Shown: positions 33,401-42,109 of the stretch, piece by piece
How positions within the stretch are numbered: the first letter of the stretch is position 1
How the letters are laid out: each line of letters starts with the position of its first letter
Source of the DNA: Chloroflexota bacterium
GTDB lineage: Bacteria; Chloroflexota; JAHJIN01
Direction of reading: 5' to 3'
NCBI GenBank assembly: GCA_018823415.1
Contig: JAHJIN010000589.1
Location: 1 to 44,804 of the forward strand
DNA: 44,804 nt
Position numbers and translations under genes: made by a program
The notes under the pieces: generated by a model
Databases searched by the model: none
Told to the model about the DNA's origin: nothing
The model's input: only the letters and a program-made list of their open reading frames with translations

Positions 33401-33823
33401 CTATTCCTCCGCCTGCTGGCATGCCGGGCACGTGCCCACCAATTCGAGCAGATGATCGTTCACCACAAACCCGGTCTGCGCGCTCACCTGGTCGATGAGT
33501 GGTTCCAGGCCGGCGCATGGAAACTCGACTACCTGATGGCACTGCTGGCAGATCAGGTGATGGCTCAACACCTGGGCCACCGGTGCATAGGCGTGGCACC
33601 CTTCGGCCAGGTGTACCCGGCGCACCAGGCCCAGCCCGGTGAGCAGGCTCAACGTGCGATACACCGTTACCAGTCCCAGTTGGCGATGGATGGCCTGGGC
33701 CTGACGCAGAATGTCGGGGGGTTCCAGCGGGGCCTGGGTCGTCTGGAGAATTTCGATCACGGCCCGACGCGGCGCTGTGATCCGGCACCCGGCCTCGGTC
33801 AGGTATTGTTCCCATTCGCGCAT
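33401..33823 (-). CDS. zur: Fur-family metalloregulator, probably Zur
   Basis: The 140-residue protein has the Fur winged helix (ITAPRRAVIEIL, then LGLVTVYRTLSLLTGLGLVRRV) and a metal-binding C-terminal half with HHLICQQCHQVVEF and CPAC, the structural zinc cysteines. It is the first gene of the znuABC-type operon and so is most likely the zinc-responsive repressor. An inverted repeat (33835-33851) covers the expected transcription start of its own message. The ATG at 33823 has AAGGA upstream. Confidence 0.88.
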   Translation of the reverse strand: MREWEQYLTEAGCRITAPRRAVIEILQTTQAPLEPPDILRQAQAIHRQLGLVTVYRTLSLLTGLGLVRRVHLAEGCHAYAPVAQVLSHHLICQQCHQVVEFPCAGLEPLIDQVSAQTGFVVNDHLLELVGTCPACQQAEE

Positions 33824-33834
33824 GGCGAGTCCTT

Positions 33835-33851
33835 TTGAAAAAAGTTTTCAA
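33835..33851. promoter_or_regulatory. Inverted-repeat operator, probable Zur box
   Basis: TTGAAAA and TTTTCAA are 7-bp arms of a perfect inverted repeat with a 3-bp spacer. It lies between the -10 box and the SD of the zur gene, over the expected start point. This position and symmetry fit autoregulation by the Fur-family product. Confidence 0.65.
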
Positions 33852-33855
33852 CAAG

Positions 33856-33884
33856 AGTATAGCAATAAACAGAGCCATTGTCAA
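33856..33884 (-). promoter_or_regulatory. Promoter of the zur-znuACB operon
   Basis: On the minus strand TTGACA (33879-33884) and TATACT (33856-33861) are 17 bp apart. Its -35 box shares bases with the -35 of the divergent promoter at 33878-33906. Confidence 0.78.
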
Positions 33885-33906
33885 GTTTGACTCGGCGGGT
33901 TATAAT
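33878..33906 (+). promoter_or_regulatory. Divergent promoter of the DUF362 gene
   Basis: TTGTCA (33878-33883) and TATAAT (33901-33906) are 17 bp apart on the plus strand. The -35 boxes of the two divergent promoters overlap by five bases, so RNA polymerase can occupy only one at a time. Confidence 0.72.
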
Positions 33907-33999
33907 GAACGCACGCAAGGCTCGCAGTGACCGAGCAGAGAGGTCATCCACAGGAGGGTGAGCGGTTACCTCTGAACCAGCTTTGCCCCGGAGGCGCCC

Positions 34000-35088
34000 A
34001 TGACCGTCAGCATCGTCCGCGCCACCCTGAGCGACGCCAGCGCTCAGGTCGCCACAGCCCTGGACCTCATCGGCTACCGGCCCCCGCGTGCGGCCGTGTT
34101 CATCAAGCCCAACGTGCCAGACATCGGCCCGCCGGACCAGGGGCTCTACACCGATCCCCGGGTGGTGGAGGGCTTGCTCCAGGTCTTTGCCGGCCGGCCT
34201 ATCGTTATCGGTGAGAGCACCATCGTGGGACGCGACACGATGGCGGCACTGGAGCGGGCCGGCTATGGCGACCTGGCCCGGCGCTACGGCGCCGAACTGG
34301 TGGACCTCAAGACCGTCGAGCGGGAGGAGGTAGAGTGGGAATTCGGCACGATCCAGTTGCCGACGCTCCTGCGCACCCACGAGTACGTCAACGTCGCCAA
34401 GATGAAAACCCACATCCAGACCGGCGTCACCCTGGGACTCAAGAACCAGAAGGGGCTGTTGCGCGACGCGGACAAGCGCCGCTTTCACCGTGATGACCTG
34501 CACGCGCACATTCGCGCGTTGGGCCAGGTCGCGCGTCCGGTCCTGACGGTCATCGACGGCATCGTGGCCCTGGAGGGCGACGGCCCCTGGCAGTGGGGAC
34601 AGCGCAAGGACGCGGGTTTGCTCTTGGCCGGCGACGACGTGATGGAGGTGGACAATGTCTGCCTGCGCGTGATGGGCTTTGGGCCGGACCACGCGCCGCA
34701 CATTCCACCGCGTGATAATGTCCACGTGTCTGGGCTGTCCGTGGATGAGGCGCGCACCCCGTTCGCTTACGATTGGCCGGGCTATTACGTCTACCGCAAT
34801 GTGTACGAGCACCTCAGCGACTCGTGTAGCGGGTGCAATCAGGCGCTCTACCGGGCGACCAAGCTGGTCAAACAATCGCGGTGGCGGCAGCTCCGGTTCC
34901 TGTATCGCGGCGTGCTGCGCCGGCTGGACGTGCTGGCTGGTCACCTGGACGAGCTGGACGGCCTGCCGCCGGGTTGCGGCAAGGTGGTCTGCGTGGGCGA
35001 CTGCGCCCGGGGCTACGCGGAGCGCCACGGGCTGCCGGTGGTGCGGGGCTGCCCGCCAGAGCCGGAGGACATTGTGGTGGCGTTGTGA
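34000..35088 (+). CDS. DUF362 family protein
   Basis: The 362-residue protein has the DUF362 pattern: FIKPNVPDIGP near residue 35, TDPRVVEGLLQ, PIVIGESTI, and VAKMKTHIQTGVTLGLKNQKGLL near residues 128-152. The C-terminal part has cysteine pairs (CSGCNQ near 275 and several further Cys, CVGDC and GCPPE), so a metal or cluster is possible although no full 4Fe-4S ferredoxin motif is seen. The biochemical role of the family is not established. The ATG at 34000 has GGAGG upstream, and the transcript starts from a promoter divergent to zur. Confidence 0.83.
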   Translation: MTVSIVRATLSDASAQVATALDLIGYRPPRAAVFIKPNVPDIGPPDQGLYTDPRVVEGLLQVFAGRPIVIGESTIVGRDTMAALERAGYGDLARRYGAELVDLKTVEREEVEWEFGTIQLPTLLRTHEYVNVAKMKTHIQTGVTLGLKNQKGLLRDADKRRFHRDDLHAHIRALGQVARPVLTVIDGIVALEGDGPWQWGQRKDAGLLLAGDDVMEVDNVCLRVMGFGPDHAPHIPPRDNVHVSGLSVDEARTPFAYDWPGYYVYRNVYEHLSDSCSGCNQALYRATKLVKQSRWRQLRFLYRGVLRRLDVLAGHLDELDGLPPGCGKVVCVGDCARGYAERHGLPVVRGCPPEPEDIVVAL

Positions 35089-35175
35089 TGCGTGATTCGT
35101 GAGGCGCGTTGCGTGGGACGCGCCGGGGAACCTCGATCACGGCAGCAACGTCTCAAGAACGTGAGGAGGATGAAA

Positions 35176-35961
35176 ATGCGGCAAGGGTTGATCATATCTG
35201 ATCCGACCGTAATGATGGGCAAGCCGGTTATTTCTGGGACCCGTATCACGGTTGAACTCGTACTGGAAAAGTTGGCCGCTGGCGAAACGATCGAACAGAT
35301 CCTCGATGCTCACCTACGCCTGACCCGAGAGGCGATCCCGGCCGTACAAGCACTTGTGAAAACAGAGAGTATATTGCACCAACTTTCGGAGCTACTAACA
35401 AGCGGTTGGTATAGTTTGCAGATCATGAAGGTGCTCGAGCAAGCGGTTAAAAGCCATCAGATTACCAACGCACGCTATTTCTTTGTTTGGACCTACCAGA
35501 CGAGCGAAAGGGAGTCTATCCTCACTCTTGCAAAGCTAGCGATTCCTGACAAAGATTCGATTACAATTCACTGTCTACTGAACCATGCGCTTCAATCTCG
35601 AAGAGCATTTCCTTTCGCTACTCCCGCAGAAATAAAACAAGCCGTCGCTCGTGACAAGAAACAACTCGAGGGATTTGCTCCCCTCATTGAAACCATAAAA
35701 GGAGAGCGTGATCATGTATTGGCGCATTTCGACCGGAAACTCGTCAACGATCCGCTCAAAGCGTTTTCACATCGGCCCGTAGATATGACCGAGGTCGAGC
35801 GATGTTTGCAGGAGCTTCTCAGGATCGTTAACACGTACAAAGGGTACTGTAACAATTCGGAACTTGGGATGAGCGTTCTAGAACGCAATCTTCAAGAGGA
35901 TATTGCTTTTCTGATCATGTTGATGCAGAGAGCTGACGCCGATACCACCTGGGTGGAATAG
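35176..35961 (+). CDS. DUF433 - HEPN (AbiU2-like) fusion, candidate single-chain toxin/antitoxin
   Basis: The 261-residue protein has two parts. Residues 1-56 are a DUF433 domain (ISDPTVMMGKPVISGTRITVE, then LVLEKLAAGETIEQIL), normally a free antitoxin-like helix-turn-helix protein. Residues about 95-255 are helical and match the HEPN/AbiU2 pattern: YFFVWTYQTSERESILTLAKL, then GERDHVLAHFD, which supplies the R-x5-H ribonuclease-type motif. The ATG at 35176 has AGGAGG six bases upstream; ATGs closer to the SD are less suitable. GC content is plainly lower than in the neighbours, so recent acquisition is likely. No partner gene is adjacent. HEPN assignment is from motif reading and not from a profile search. 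Confidence 0.75.
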   Translation: MRQGLIISDPTVMMGKPVISGTRITVELVLEKLAAGETIEQILDAHLRLTREAIPAVQALVKTESILHQLSELLTSGWYSLQIMKVLEQAVKSHQITNARYFFVWTYQTSERESILTLAKLAIPDKDSITIHCLLNHALQSRRAFPFATPAEIKQAVARDKKQLEGFAPLIETIKGERDHVLAHFDRKLVNDPLKAFSHRPVDMTEVERCLQELLRIVNTYKGYCNNSELGMSVLERNLQEDIAFLIMLMQRADADTTWVE

Positions 35962-35999
35962 GATGAGCAGTTGATCTCCTACTACAAGAGTATCCAAAC

Positions 36000-38858
36000 G
36001 TGAACCCAGAACCCACACCCCCACACTCCATTCCCACCGACACGCCCGGCGTCGAGGTGTACCCGGTCCAGACGTCGCGTCGGCCTGTTCCGGGCGAGTC
36101 TCAGACCTGCCCATCCCCGCAGGTATCAGACCCCCCGGGGGCCTGGATAAAACGGCTGGCCGGCTGCGCTGTTCGCCTGTTCGCCTATGCTATGTTGCTG
36201 CTGGTGCTCTTATTGTGCCTGGGCATCGGCGGTACGTTCAGCGTCTATGCTTACTATGCCGCCACGCTCCCCTCGCCCGAGGCCCTCAGCGGCCGTACCC
36301 TGTTTGTCTCCACCAAGATATTCGACCGCCATGGCACCCTGCTCTACGAGGTCTTTGACCCCACCGGCGGCCGGCGCACCATAGTGCCCATCAGCCGCAT
36401 CTCGCCCTACCTCCAGTACGCTACCGTCGCTACGGAGGACAGCACGTTCTACTCCAACCTGGGCGTGGACCCCAAGGGCATCGCCCGGGCTTTCTGGCAG
36501 AACCTCCAGGGCGGCGAGATCGTTTCCGGGGCCTCTACCATCACCCAGCAGGTCGTCAAGAACGCCCTGCTCTCGCCCGAGGTCACGTTCGAGCGCAAGT
36601 TCCAGGAAGCCGTGCTGGCCCTGGAAGTCACGCGGCGCTATTCCAAAGACGATATCCTGGCCATGTACCTGAACGAGATCTATTACGGGAACTTGGCCTA
36701 TGGGTGCGAGGCCGCCGCCGAGACCTACTTTGGCAAGGACGTGAGCCAGCTTTCCCTGGCCGAAGCGTCGCTGCTGGCCGGGCTGCCCCAGGCCCCGGCC
36801 TACTATGACCCGTATACCAATCTGGAGGCCGTCAAGCTCCGTCAGCGCGACGTGCTGCGACTCATGGTTCGCGATGGCTATATCTCGCAGACCCAGGCCG
36901 ACACTGCCCACGCCGAGTCGCTGAGCTTCCGGCCGCGCCGGGTGGACATGAAAGCGCCTCATTTCGTCGTCTATGTGAAGCAAGAGCTGGAGCGGCGCTA
37001 TGGCACGGAAATCCTCTATCGCGGTGGGTGGCAGGTCATCACCACGCTGGACCTGGAATACCAGGATCGTGCCCAGCGGGTGGCCCGGGAGCACGTGACG
37101 ACGCTCCAGGCCCAGGGCCGCGACGTGGACAGTGCCGCTCTTGTGGCCCTGCGGCCCGATACCGGCGAGATATTGGCCATGCTGGGCAGCGTAGATTACA
37201 ACGACGACGCCATCGACGGGCAGGTGAACGTGACGATCCGCGACCGTCAGCCCGGTTCGTCCATCAAGCCGTTTACCTATGTGACCGGGATGGACCCCAC
37301 GCGGATGCAGCCGCCGTTCACCCCGGCCACCCTCTTTGCCGACGTGCGCACCGAGCTCCCCGGCGGCGCCGGTAACCCGCCCTATGTCCCGCGCAACTAT
37401 GACGACAAGTTCCACGGCCCGATGCTGCTGCGCACGGCCCTGGGCAGCTCGTACAACATCCCGGCCGTGCAGGCCCTCCAGCGCGTGGGCGTGGGCAACA
37501 TGCTGGACACGGCGCACCGGCTGGGCATCACCAGCCTCAACGAGCCGGCCCGCTACGGCCTTTCCCTCACGCTGGGCGGCGGCGAGGTCAAGCTGCTGGA
37601 CATGGCGGTCGCCTACGGGGTCTTTGCCAACGGTGGCATGATGGCCGGCCAGCCAGTGCCCCCGGCCGAGCGTGTCCCCGGTCATCGTGAGCTGAACCCG
37701 GTGTCCATCCTCCAGATCACCGACGCCCAGGGCAACGTCGTCGAGCGGTTCGCCGCGCCGGAGCGCCAGCAGGTGCTGGACCCGCGCCTGGCCTACCTGG
37801 TCACCTCCATCCTGTCGGATAACGAAGCGCGAACGCCGGCTTTTGGCCCCAACAACATCTTTGTCCTGGGCCGGCCGGCCGCCGTCAAGACCGGCACCAC
37901 CGATCAGTACCGTGATTCGTGGACAATTGGCTACACACCGGACCTGGTGGCGGGCGTGTGGGTGGGCAACCCCGACGGCCGGCCCATGAAAGGCGTGCCC
38001 GGCAGCCAGGGGGCCGGCGTCATCTGGCGCAACTTTATGGTCGAGACGCTGGCGGACATCCCGGCTCGCGAGTTCTTCATCCCGGCCGGGCTGGTCTCCG
38101 CCGAGGTGTGCGCCGTCTCCGGGATGCGACCCACAGCCGATTGCCCCCGCCGGATCGAGATTTTCCTGAACGGCACCGCACCCACCCAGGAGTGCACCAT
38201 CCACCAACGCCTTGCCATCTGCCGCGTCTCTGGCGAGCTGGCGACCGGCCTGTGCCCGCCGGGTGACGTGGAAGAAAAGCTGTTCGAGGCCTATGGCCCC
38301 GAGTTTGGCGACTGGCCGGCCCAGCAGGGCATCCCCAGCCCGCCGACGACTCGCTGCCACATCCACGACTTTGCCCCGGAGGTGCTCATCCTCCTGCCTA
38401 ACGAGAACGAAACCGTGATCGCGCCAGTCACCATCTGGGGCACCACCCAGGTGCCGCTGTTCCGCGATTACGCCGTCTATGTGGGAGCCGGCGACGACCC
38501 ACCGAGCTGGTTCCAGATCGCACCACATCAGACCACGCCGGCTCTCAACCAGCGCTTGGCCGAGTGGGACGCGATTGGCCTGGCCCCGGGGCGCTACACC
38601 ATCCGACTGGTGGTCACAGATCAGCGCGGCAACCTCACCGAGGCCCGGGTTCACATGACGCTGGTGCAACCCACGCCGACACCCACCGCCACTGTGACGC
38701 CGACCGTGACAACGACGCCGTCCGCCACACCCACCGTCATCGTCGAGCCCACCGGGACACCCACGCCCACGCCGACATTGCCACCACCGACGCCGCCGGT
38801 TCCGACACTGCCCCCGGTGACCAAGGTGCCGCCGCCACCCACGGAGGGGCCAGGATGA
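36000..38858 (+). CDS. Class A penicillin-binding protein (PBP1A-like) with Pro/Thr tail
   Basis: The 952-residue bifunctional enzyme polymerises and cross-links peptidoglycan outside the membrane. It has a cytoplasmic tail (1-50), one membrane helix (about 55-82), and a GT51 transglycosylase with EDSTFYSNLGVDPKGI (about 146) and GASTITQQVVKN (about 177). The transpeptidase has the SxxK serine in PGSSIKPFTY (about 418), SYN (about 483) and KTGTT (about 629). A Cys-containing segment and an Ig-like domain follow, and residues 890-952 are a TPT/PP-rich low-complexity tail, perhaps cell-wall associated. The GTG start at 36000 lacks a clear SD, so the exact N-terminus is uncertain. It overlaps the next gene (ATGA). 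Confidence 0.92.
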   Translation: MNPEPTPPHSIPTDTPGVEVYPVQTSRRPVPGESQTCPSPQVSDPPGAWIKRLAGCAVRLFAYAMLLLVLLLCLGIGGTFSVYAYYAATLPSPEALSGRTLFVSTKIFDRHGTLLYEVFDPTGGRRTIVPISRISPYLQYATVATEDSTFYSNLGVDPKGIARAFWQNLQGGEIVSGASTITQQVVKNALLSPEVTFERKFQEAVLALEVTRRYSKDDILAMYLNEIYYGNLAYGCEAAAETYFGKDVSQLSLAEASLLAGLPQAPAYYDPYTNLEAVKLRQRDVLRLMVRDGYISQTQADTAHAESLSFRPRRVDMKAPHFVVYVKQELERRYGTEILYRGGWQVITTLDLEYQDRAQRVAREHVTTLQAQGRDVDSAALVALRPDTGEILAMLGSVDYNDDAIDGQVNVTIRDRQPGSSIKPFTYVTGMDPTRMQPPFTPATLFADVRTELPGGAGNPPYVPRNYDDKFHGPMLLRTALGSSYNIPAVQALQRVGVGNMLDTAHRLGITSLNEPARYGLSLTLGGGEVKLLDMAVAYGVFANGGMMAGQPVPPAERVPGHRELNPVSILQITDAQGNVVERFAAPERQQVLDPRLAYLVTSILSDNEARTPAFGPNNIFVLGRPAAVKTGTTDQYRDSWTIGYTPDLVAGVWVGNPDGRPMKGVPGSQGAGVIWRNFMVETLADIPAREFFIPAGLVSAEVCAVSGMRPTADCPRRIEIFLNGTAPTQECTIHQRLAICRVSGELATGLCPPGDVEEKLFEAYGPEFGDWPAQQGIPSPPTTRCHIHDFAPEVLILLPNENETVIAPVTIWGTTQVPLFRDYAVYVGAGDDPPSWFQIAPHQTTPALNQRLAEWDAIGLAPGRYTIRLVVTDQRGNLTEARVHMTLVQPTPTPTATVTPTVTTTPSATPTVIVEPTGTPTPTPTLPPPTPPVPTLPPVTKVPPPPTEGPG

Positions 38859-39478
38859 CCCGCCCTCGTCGAGTCCCTGATCTCTGCGTACTACTCGTCC
38901 CCGAAGGGCCGGACCGGGCGCGCGTCGATGCGGCCCTGCATCGCGCGGCCGAGTGGACGGGCGGGGTGCCAGCAGCCACGCCGCACGTCACCATGGCGTA
39001 TCTCTACGACGTAACGCCAGACGCCCAGGTGGCCTATGCCCAGTGCGTGGAACCGCTCGCCAAGGTCACACCCCCAATGACCGTGACGGTGACGGACGTG
39101 ATCACGCAGTGGACGTTTGTCAGTGCCCGCCCCGACAGCCTGCTATTCGCCGTGGAGCGCACCCTGGCCCTGGCTGCCCTGTATGATGGCCTGGCGGATC
39201 AGGCGCGGCACGTGGACCTGCTCTGCAACCCCTGCGTTGGCTATCGGCTGGGCGATAGTATCAAGCCGCGGCCCATCTCGTCGGAGGCGTGGGTGCCGCA
39301 TTGCAAGGTGGTGGAGGATTTTGCCGGGGACCCGGCGGCGGTAGCCGCGCTCCTGCGCCCGCTGGCCCCGGACCTGAGCTTTTGTGCCCGGTCCTTGTGC
39401 TTTTCGCACCGGAATGAGGATGGCGAGTGGGAATTGGGGCCACGTTTCGCCCTGGGAGCAGCGGAGGAATCGGCGTGA
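38855..39478 (+). CDS. 2H phosphoesterase-like protein
   Basis: The 207-residue protein has two H-x-hydrophobic/Thr-like motifs about 110 residues apart (TPHVTMAYL near residue 45 and VPHCKVVED near residue 152). They resemble the paired HxT/S motifs of the 2H (RNA ligase/cyclic phosphodiesterase) superfamily. The second motif reads H-C-K rather than H-x-T, so the match is partial and activity uncertain. A relative of 2'-5' RNA ligases acting on cyclic phosphates is the best guess. The ATG overlaps the PBP TGA (38855-38858), and the stop overlaps the next GTG, so three genes are coupled. Confidence 0.6.
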   Translation: MTRPRRVPDLCVLLVPEGPDRARVDAALHRAAEWTGGVPAATPHVTMAYLYDVTPDAQVAYAQCVEPLAKVTPPMTVTVTDVITQWTFVSARPDSLLFAVERTLALAALYDGLADQARHVDLLCNPCVGYRLGDSIKPRPISSEAWVPHCKVVEDFAGDPAAVAALLRPLAPDLSFCARSLCFSHRNEDGEWELGPRFALGAAEESA

Positions 39479-39990
39479 GCCGCCGCGTCGCCCTGATGTT
39501 ATGGCTCGCATGCGTGTTGTTGGTGCCGGCCGGGTGCGATGTGTCGCCGGTGCCGTGTACCATCACGCCGGCCATTCCCCTGCCCACCGGCATACCTACC
39601 ACACCCCGCCCCGGCTGCGACTGCCTCATCGAGGCCCTGGCCCTGGTAGATCCGCCCTCGGCCGCCCCCGGCGATGCCGTCAAGATCACGTTGGTGCTGA
39701 CCAACCGAGGCGCGTGCGCCTACGCCGAGGCCACTGTGGTGGCCCTGGTGATCACCGGCACTACGTATATCCCGGATACCGTCACTGGCGGCGCGGCTTA
39801 TGACCCCCAAATCCACGCCATCCGCTGGGAGGATCGCTTTCTGACCCAGGCCCACCCCATTGGCTACCAGGTGGGCGTGGAACCAGACACCGCCCGCGGC
39901 TCCCTGACCATCCCCATCGCCATCGACCCCCGCTGCCAGCATCAGGACCCTTTCACGGTCACAGCCACGCTCGAGATCGCTGCTCCATAG
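39475..39990 (+). CDS. Small lipoprotein with a beta-sandwich (CARDB/DUF11-like) domain
   Basis: The 171-residue protein has a lipoprotein signal (ALMLWLACVLLVPAGC, Cys near residue 20). A Pro/Thr linker follows, and then a beta-rich domain whose first strands (PGDAVKITLVLTNRGACAYAEATV) resemble CARDB/DUF11 extracellular domains. It is probably tethered to the outer face of the membrane or cell wall. The GTG at 39475 overlaps the TGA of the preceding gene and has GGAGG upstream, so it is the natural last gene of the PBP operon. No enzymatic motif is visible. Confidence 0.78.
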   Translation: MSRRVALMLWLACVLLVPAGCDVSPVPCTITPAIPLPTGIPTTPRPGCDCLIEALALVDPPSAAPGDAVKITLVLTNRGACAYAEATVVALVITGTTYIPDTVTGGAAYDPQIHAIRWEDRFLTQAHPIGYQVGVEPDTARGSLTIPIAIDPRCQHQDPFTVTATLEIAAP

Positions 39991-40016
39991 CCGGCCGAAT
40001 CGCACAGATTAAAAAG

Positions 40017-40043
40017 CGGTAGCCGTCACCAGGACGGCTACCG
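40017..40043. terminator. Bidirectional terminator hairpin
   Basis: CGGTAGCCGTC and GACGGCTACCG form a perfect 11-bp stem with a 5-base loop. Before it on the plus strand is AAAAAG, which becomes CTTTTT after the stem on the minus strand; after it on the plus strand is TTGTTC. It ends both the PBP operon and the convergent minus-strand LysM gene. Confidence 0.85.
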
Positions 40044-40149
40044 TTGTTCAGGGCGTTATGTCCGTGAACTAGGCCTAACCCGCGAAATTCTTGTACTGCG
40101 GGCAAGAATTCCCAAAAGCGTCAACTTGGTTGGGTCTGGCTTATCCAGG

Positions 40150-41949
40150 TTAGGGGATATAGATGCGCTGCCCCGCATAGATCGTGTAGGGGTAATAGAT
40201 GCCATTGGCCTGGGACAGGGCGCTCACCGTGGTACCATAGCGCGCCGCAATGCCCGACAGGGTATCCCCATACTGGACCGTGTACCAGACATTGTGCGAC
40301 CCGCCGCCGGAGGAACCGCCCGACGACCCGCTTTGCCGGTTCCAGAAGGTGTGTTCGGCCGGCACGCCGGTGACCTTGAGCTCGATCGTGACGCTAGATG
40401 CCGACACTGGTACCCAGCCGGACTGGGCCACTTCTGACACGACATACCAGCCCGGGTCCAGGTTGGTGAACTCGGCGCGGCCGGTGCCATCTGTCACCTT
40501 GCTCTGGGCCGTGCCGCCATATTTGGGCTGGATGGTGATGGTCCAACCGGGCAGCCCCACCTTGCCGTAATAGTCCTTTTTATAGACGACGAGCATGGCT
40601 GTGCGGGTGCGGTTTTTGAACAACACCTGCTCGCAACTGCTCTGGCGGCTCACCGGGACCTGGACTTCGGACGGTGTGACGGGTTCCCAGCCGGGTTTCA
40701 TCTCTTCCGAAAAGGTCCAGGTGCCAAATTCCAGATGATAGAACGTGGTATAGCCGTCTCGGTCTGTTACCTGGGTGAGCACGGTGCCGTCGCCCTTGCG
40801 AGCATAGATGGTCCAGCCTTCCAGACCCTGGTGCAAAGAGTTGATCTTGCGCACGCGCACGCAGCCGCAAGGCTTGTTCTGGAAGAGGGCCTGCACGACC
40901 ACGCCGGGGTCTTTGAGTTCCACCTGCTGCTGGGTCTGGGTCACCGGGCACCACTGCTGGCTCTGAGAAGCCGTGGGGTGCTCTTCGACGATCCAAGTCC
41001 CAAAGTCCAGGCCCTTGCTAAAGACCACGCAGCCATCGCGCCCGGTGGTGCCATAGATGGGCGCGCGGGTGCCGTTGGCCGGTCGCACGCTGAACTGCCA
41101 CCCGGAGAGGCCCTGGCGTAGCTCGTCCACCTTACACACCTTGATGATGGGCCCGGTCACTTGGTTGTTCACAAAGTTGACCACATAGGGCGAGGAGGTG
41201 CTGTGTGGCGAAACCAGGGTGAGGGTCTTTTCACCGCCGGGCGGCAAATAGGGTTCCCAACCCACCTGTTGTTCTTCGCGGAACGTCCATGTGCCGGGGA
41301 GCAGGTTGGTAAACTGGTATTGGCCCAGGCCGTTGGTGGTGGCGGTGAGCACCTGACCACCGGGGATCTGGTGGATGGCCGTGATGGTCCAACCGGCCAG
41401 CCCCAGGCCATACTTGCACTCGGTCTTGGTGCCAATGACCGTGACCAGCCGCTCGTTCTTGAAGCGCACCACCGAGCAGGGACCGGCGCTGCCGCTAACC
41501 GTCACGTCAAAGGTAGAAGCCGTCACCGGCTGCCAGCCCTCCTGGAGGTCCTGCGTCAGGGTCCAGGTGCCGGCACTCAGTCCACCAAAGACAAACTTGC
41601 CGTTCTGGTCGGTTACGGCGGTGTATTGCGGGCCGCCGGTGGTTGACAGAGTGGCCCGCACCGTCCATCCGGGAACCGGTACGTGGTAGCGGTCGATAAC
41701 CGTGCCTTCGATACACGAACTGCCCTGGGCGACCTGGACCGGCTGGGGCTGGAGCGAGGCCCCGGTATCATCGGCGGTGGGGTTCGCGGCGATTGGTTGC
41801 GCCGGAACCGCAGCAACATCTCCCGGTAGTCCTTCGTCGGCACGGACCACCGGCGCGGGGTTGGTTTGCCCAGACAGGTAGATCAGGCTCAGGCATAACA
41901 CCGCAGCCAGGGCGATGACGACGATCGAGCCGACACGTAACCATTTCAT
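40150..41949 (-). CDS. Secreted multi-repeat (SdrB/prealbumin-like) protein with C-terminal LysM
   Basis: The 599-residue protein has an N-terminal signal or anchor (residues 7-27) and a linker to about residue 78. Five repeats of roughly 90-95 residues follow. Each begins with G.V.D/K.....GL.GWT and contains TD..G...F..L..GTW...EE...GW.PV, the pattern of prealbumin-like/SdrD-B and Cna-B surface domains. Residues about 555-599 form one LysM domain ([20 protein letters not shown]), which binds peptidoglycan. A secreted cell-wall-bound protein is likely; there is no LPxTG signal. The ATG at 41949 has AGGAGG upstream and the promoter is at 41999-42027. Confidence 0.85.
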   Translation of the reverse strand: MKWLRVGSIVVIALAAVLCLSLIYLSGQTNPAPVVRADEGLPGDVAAVPAQPIAANPTADDTGASLQPQPVQVAQGSSCIEGTVIDRYHVPVPGWTVRATLSTTGGPQYTAVTDQNGKFVFGGLSAGTWTLTQDLQEGWQPVTASTFDVTVSGSAGPCSVVRFKNERLVTVIGTKTECKYGLGLAGWTITAIHQIPGGQVLTATTNGLGQYQFTNLLPGTWTFREEQQVGWEPYLPPGGEKTLTLVSPHSTSSPYVVNFVNNQVTGPIIKVCKVDELRQGLSGWQFSVRPANGTRAPIYGTTGRDGCVVFSKGLDFGTWIVEEHPTASQSQQWCPVTQTQQQVELKDPGVVVQALFQNKPCGCVRVRKINSLHQGLEGWTIYARKGDGTVLTQVTDRDGYTTFYHLEFGTWTFSEEMKPGWEPVTPSEVQVPVSRQSSCEQVLFKNRTRTAMLVVYKKDYYGKVGLPGWTITIQPKYGGTAQSKVTDGTGRAEFTNLDPGWYVVSEVAQSGWVPVSASSVTIELKVTGVPAEHTFWNRQSGSSGGSSGGGSHNVWYTVQYGDTLSGIAARYGTTVSALSQANGIYYPYTIYAGQRIYIP

Positions 41950-41998
41950 GGTGCCCTCCTATTGCGTTCTCTGTAGTGAATGCAATCGTGCCATAGTC

Positions 41999-42027
41999 AT
42001 TATACCATCCCGGGAGCATTTTGGCAA
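41999..42027 (-). promoter_or_regulatory. Promoter of the LysM gene
   Basis: On the minus strand TTGCCA (42022-42027) and TATAAT (41999-42004) are 17 bp apart, about 50 bp before the ATG. Confidence 0.75.
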
Positions 42028-42109
42028 TACTTGCGTTGTGATTTGGTGCAAACTCTACCGGTAAAACACCGATGAACCCTTGTTGATGACCGGATCACCC
42101 GGGAATATA

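Noticed and set aside
36210..38669. An 819-codon open frame on the minus strand opposite the PBP gene
   Set aside because: It is an antisense shadow created by GC-rich codon bias; it has no SD, no recognisable domain, and the plus-strand PBP has all catalytic motifs.
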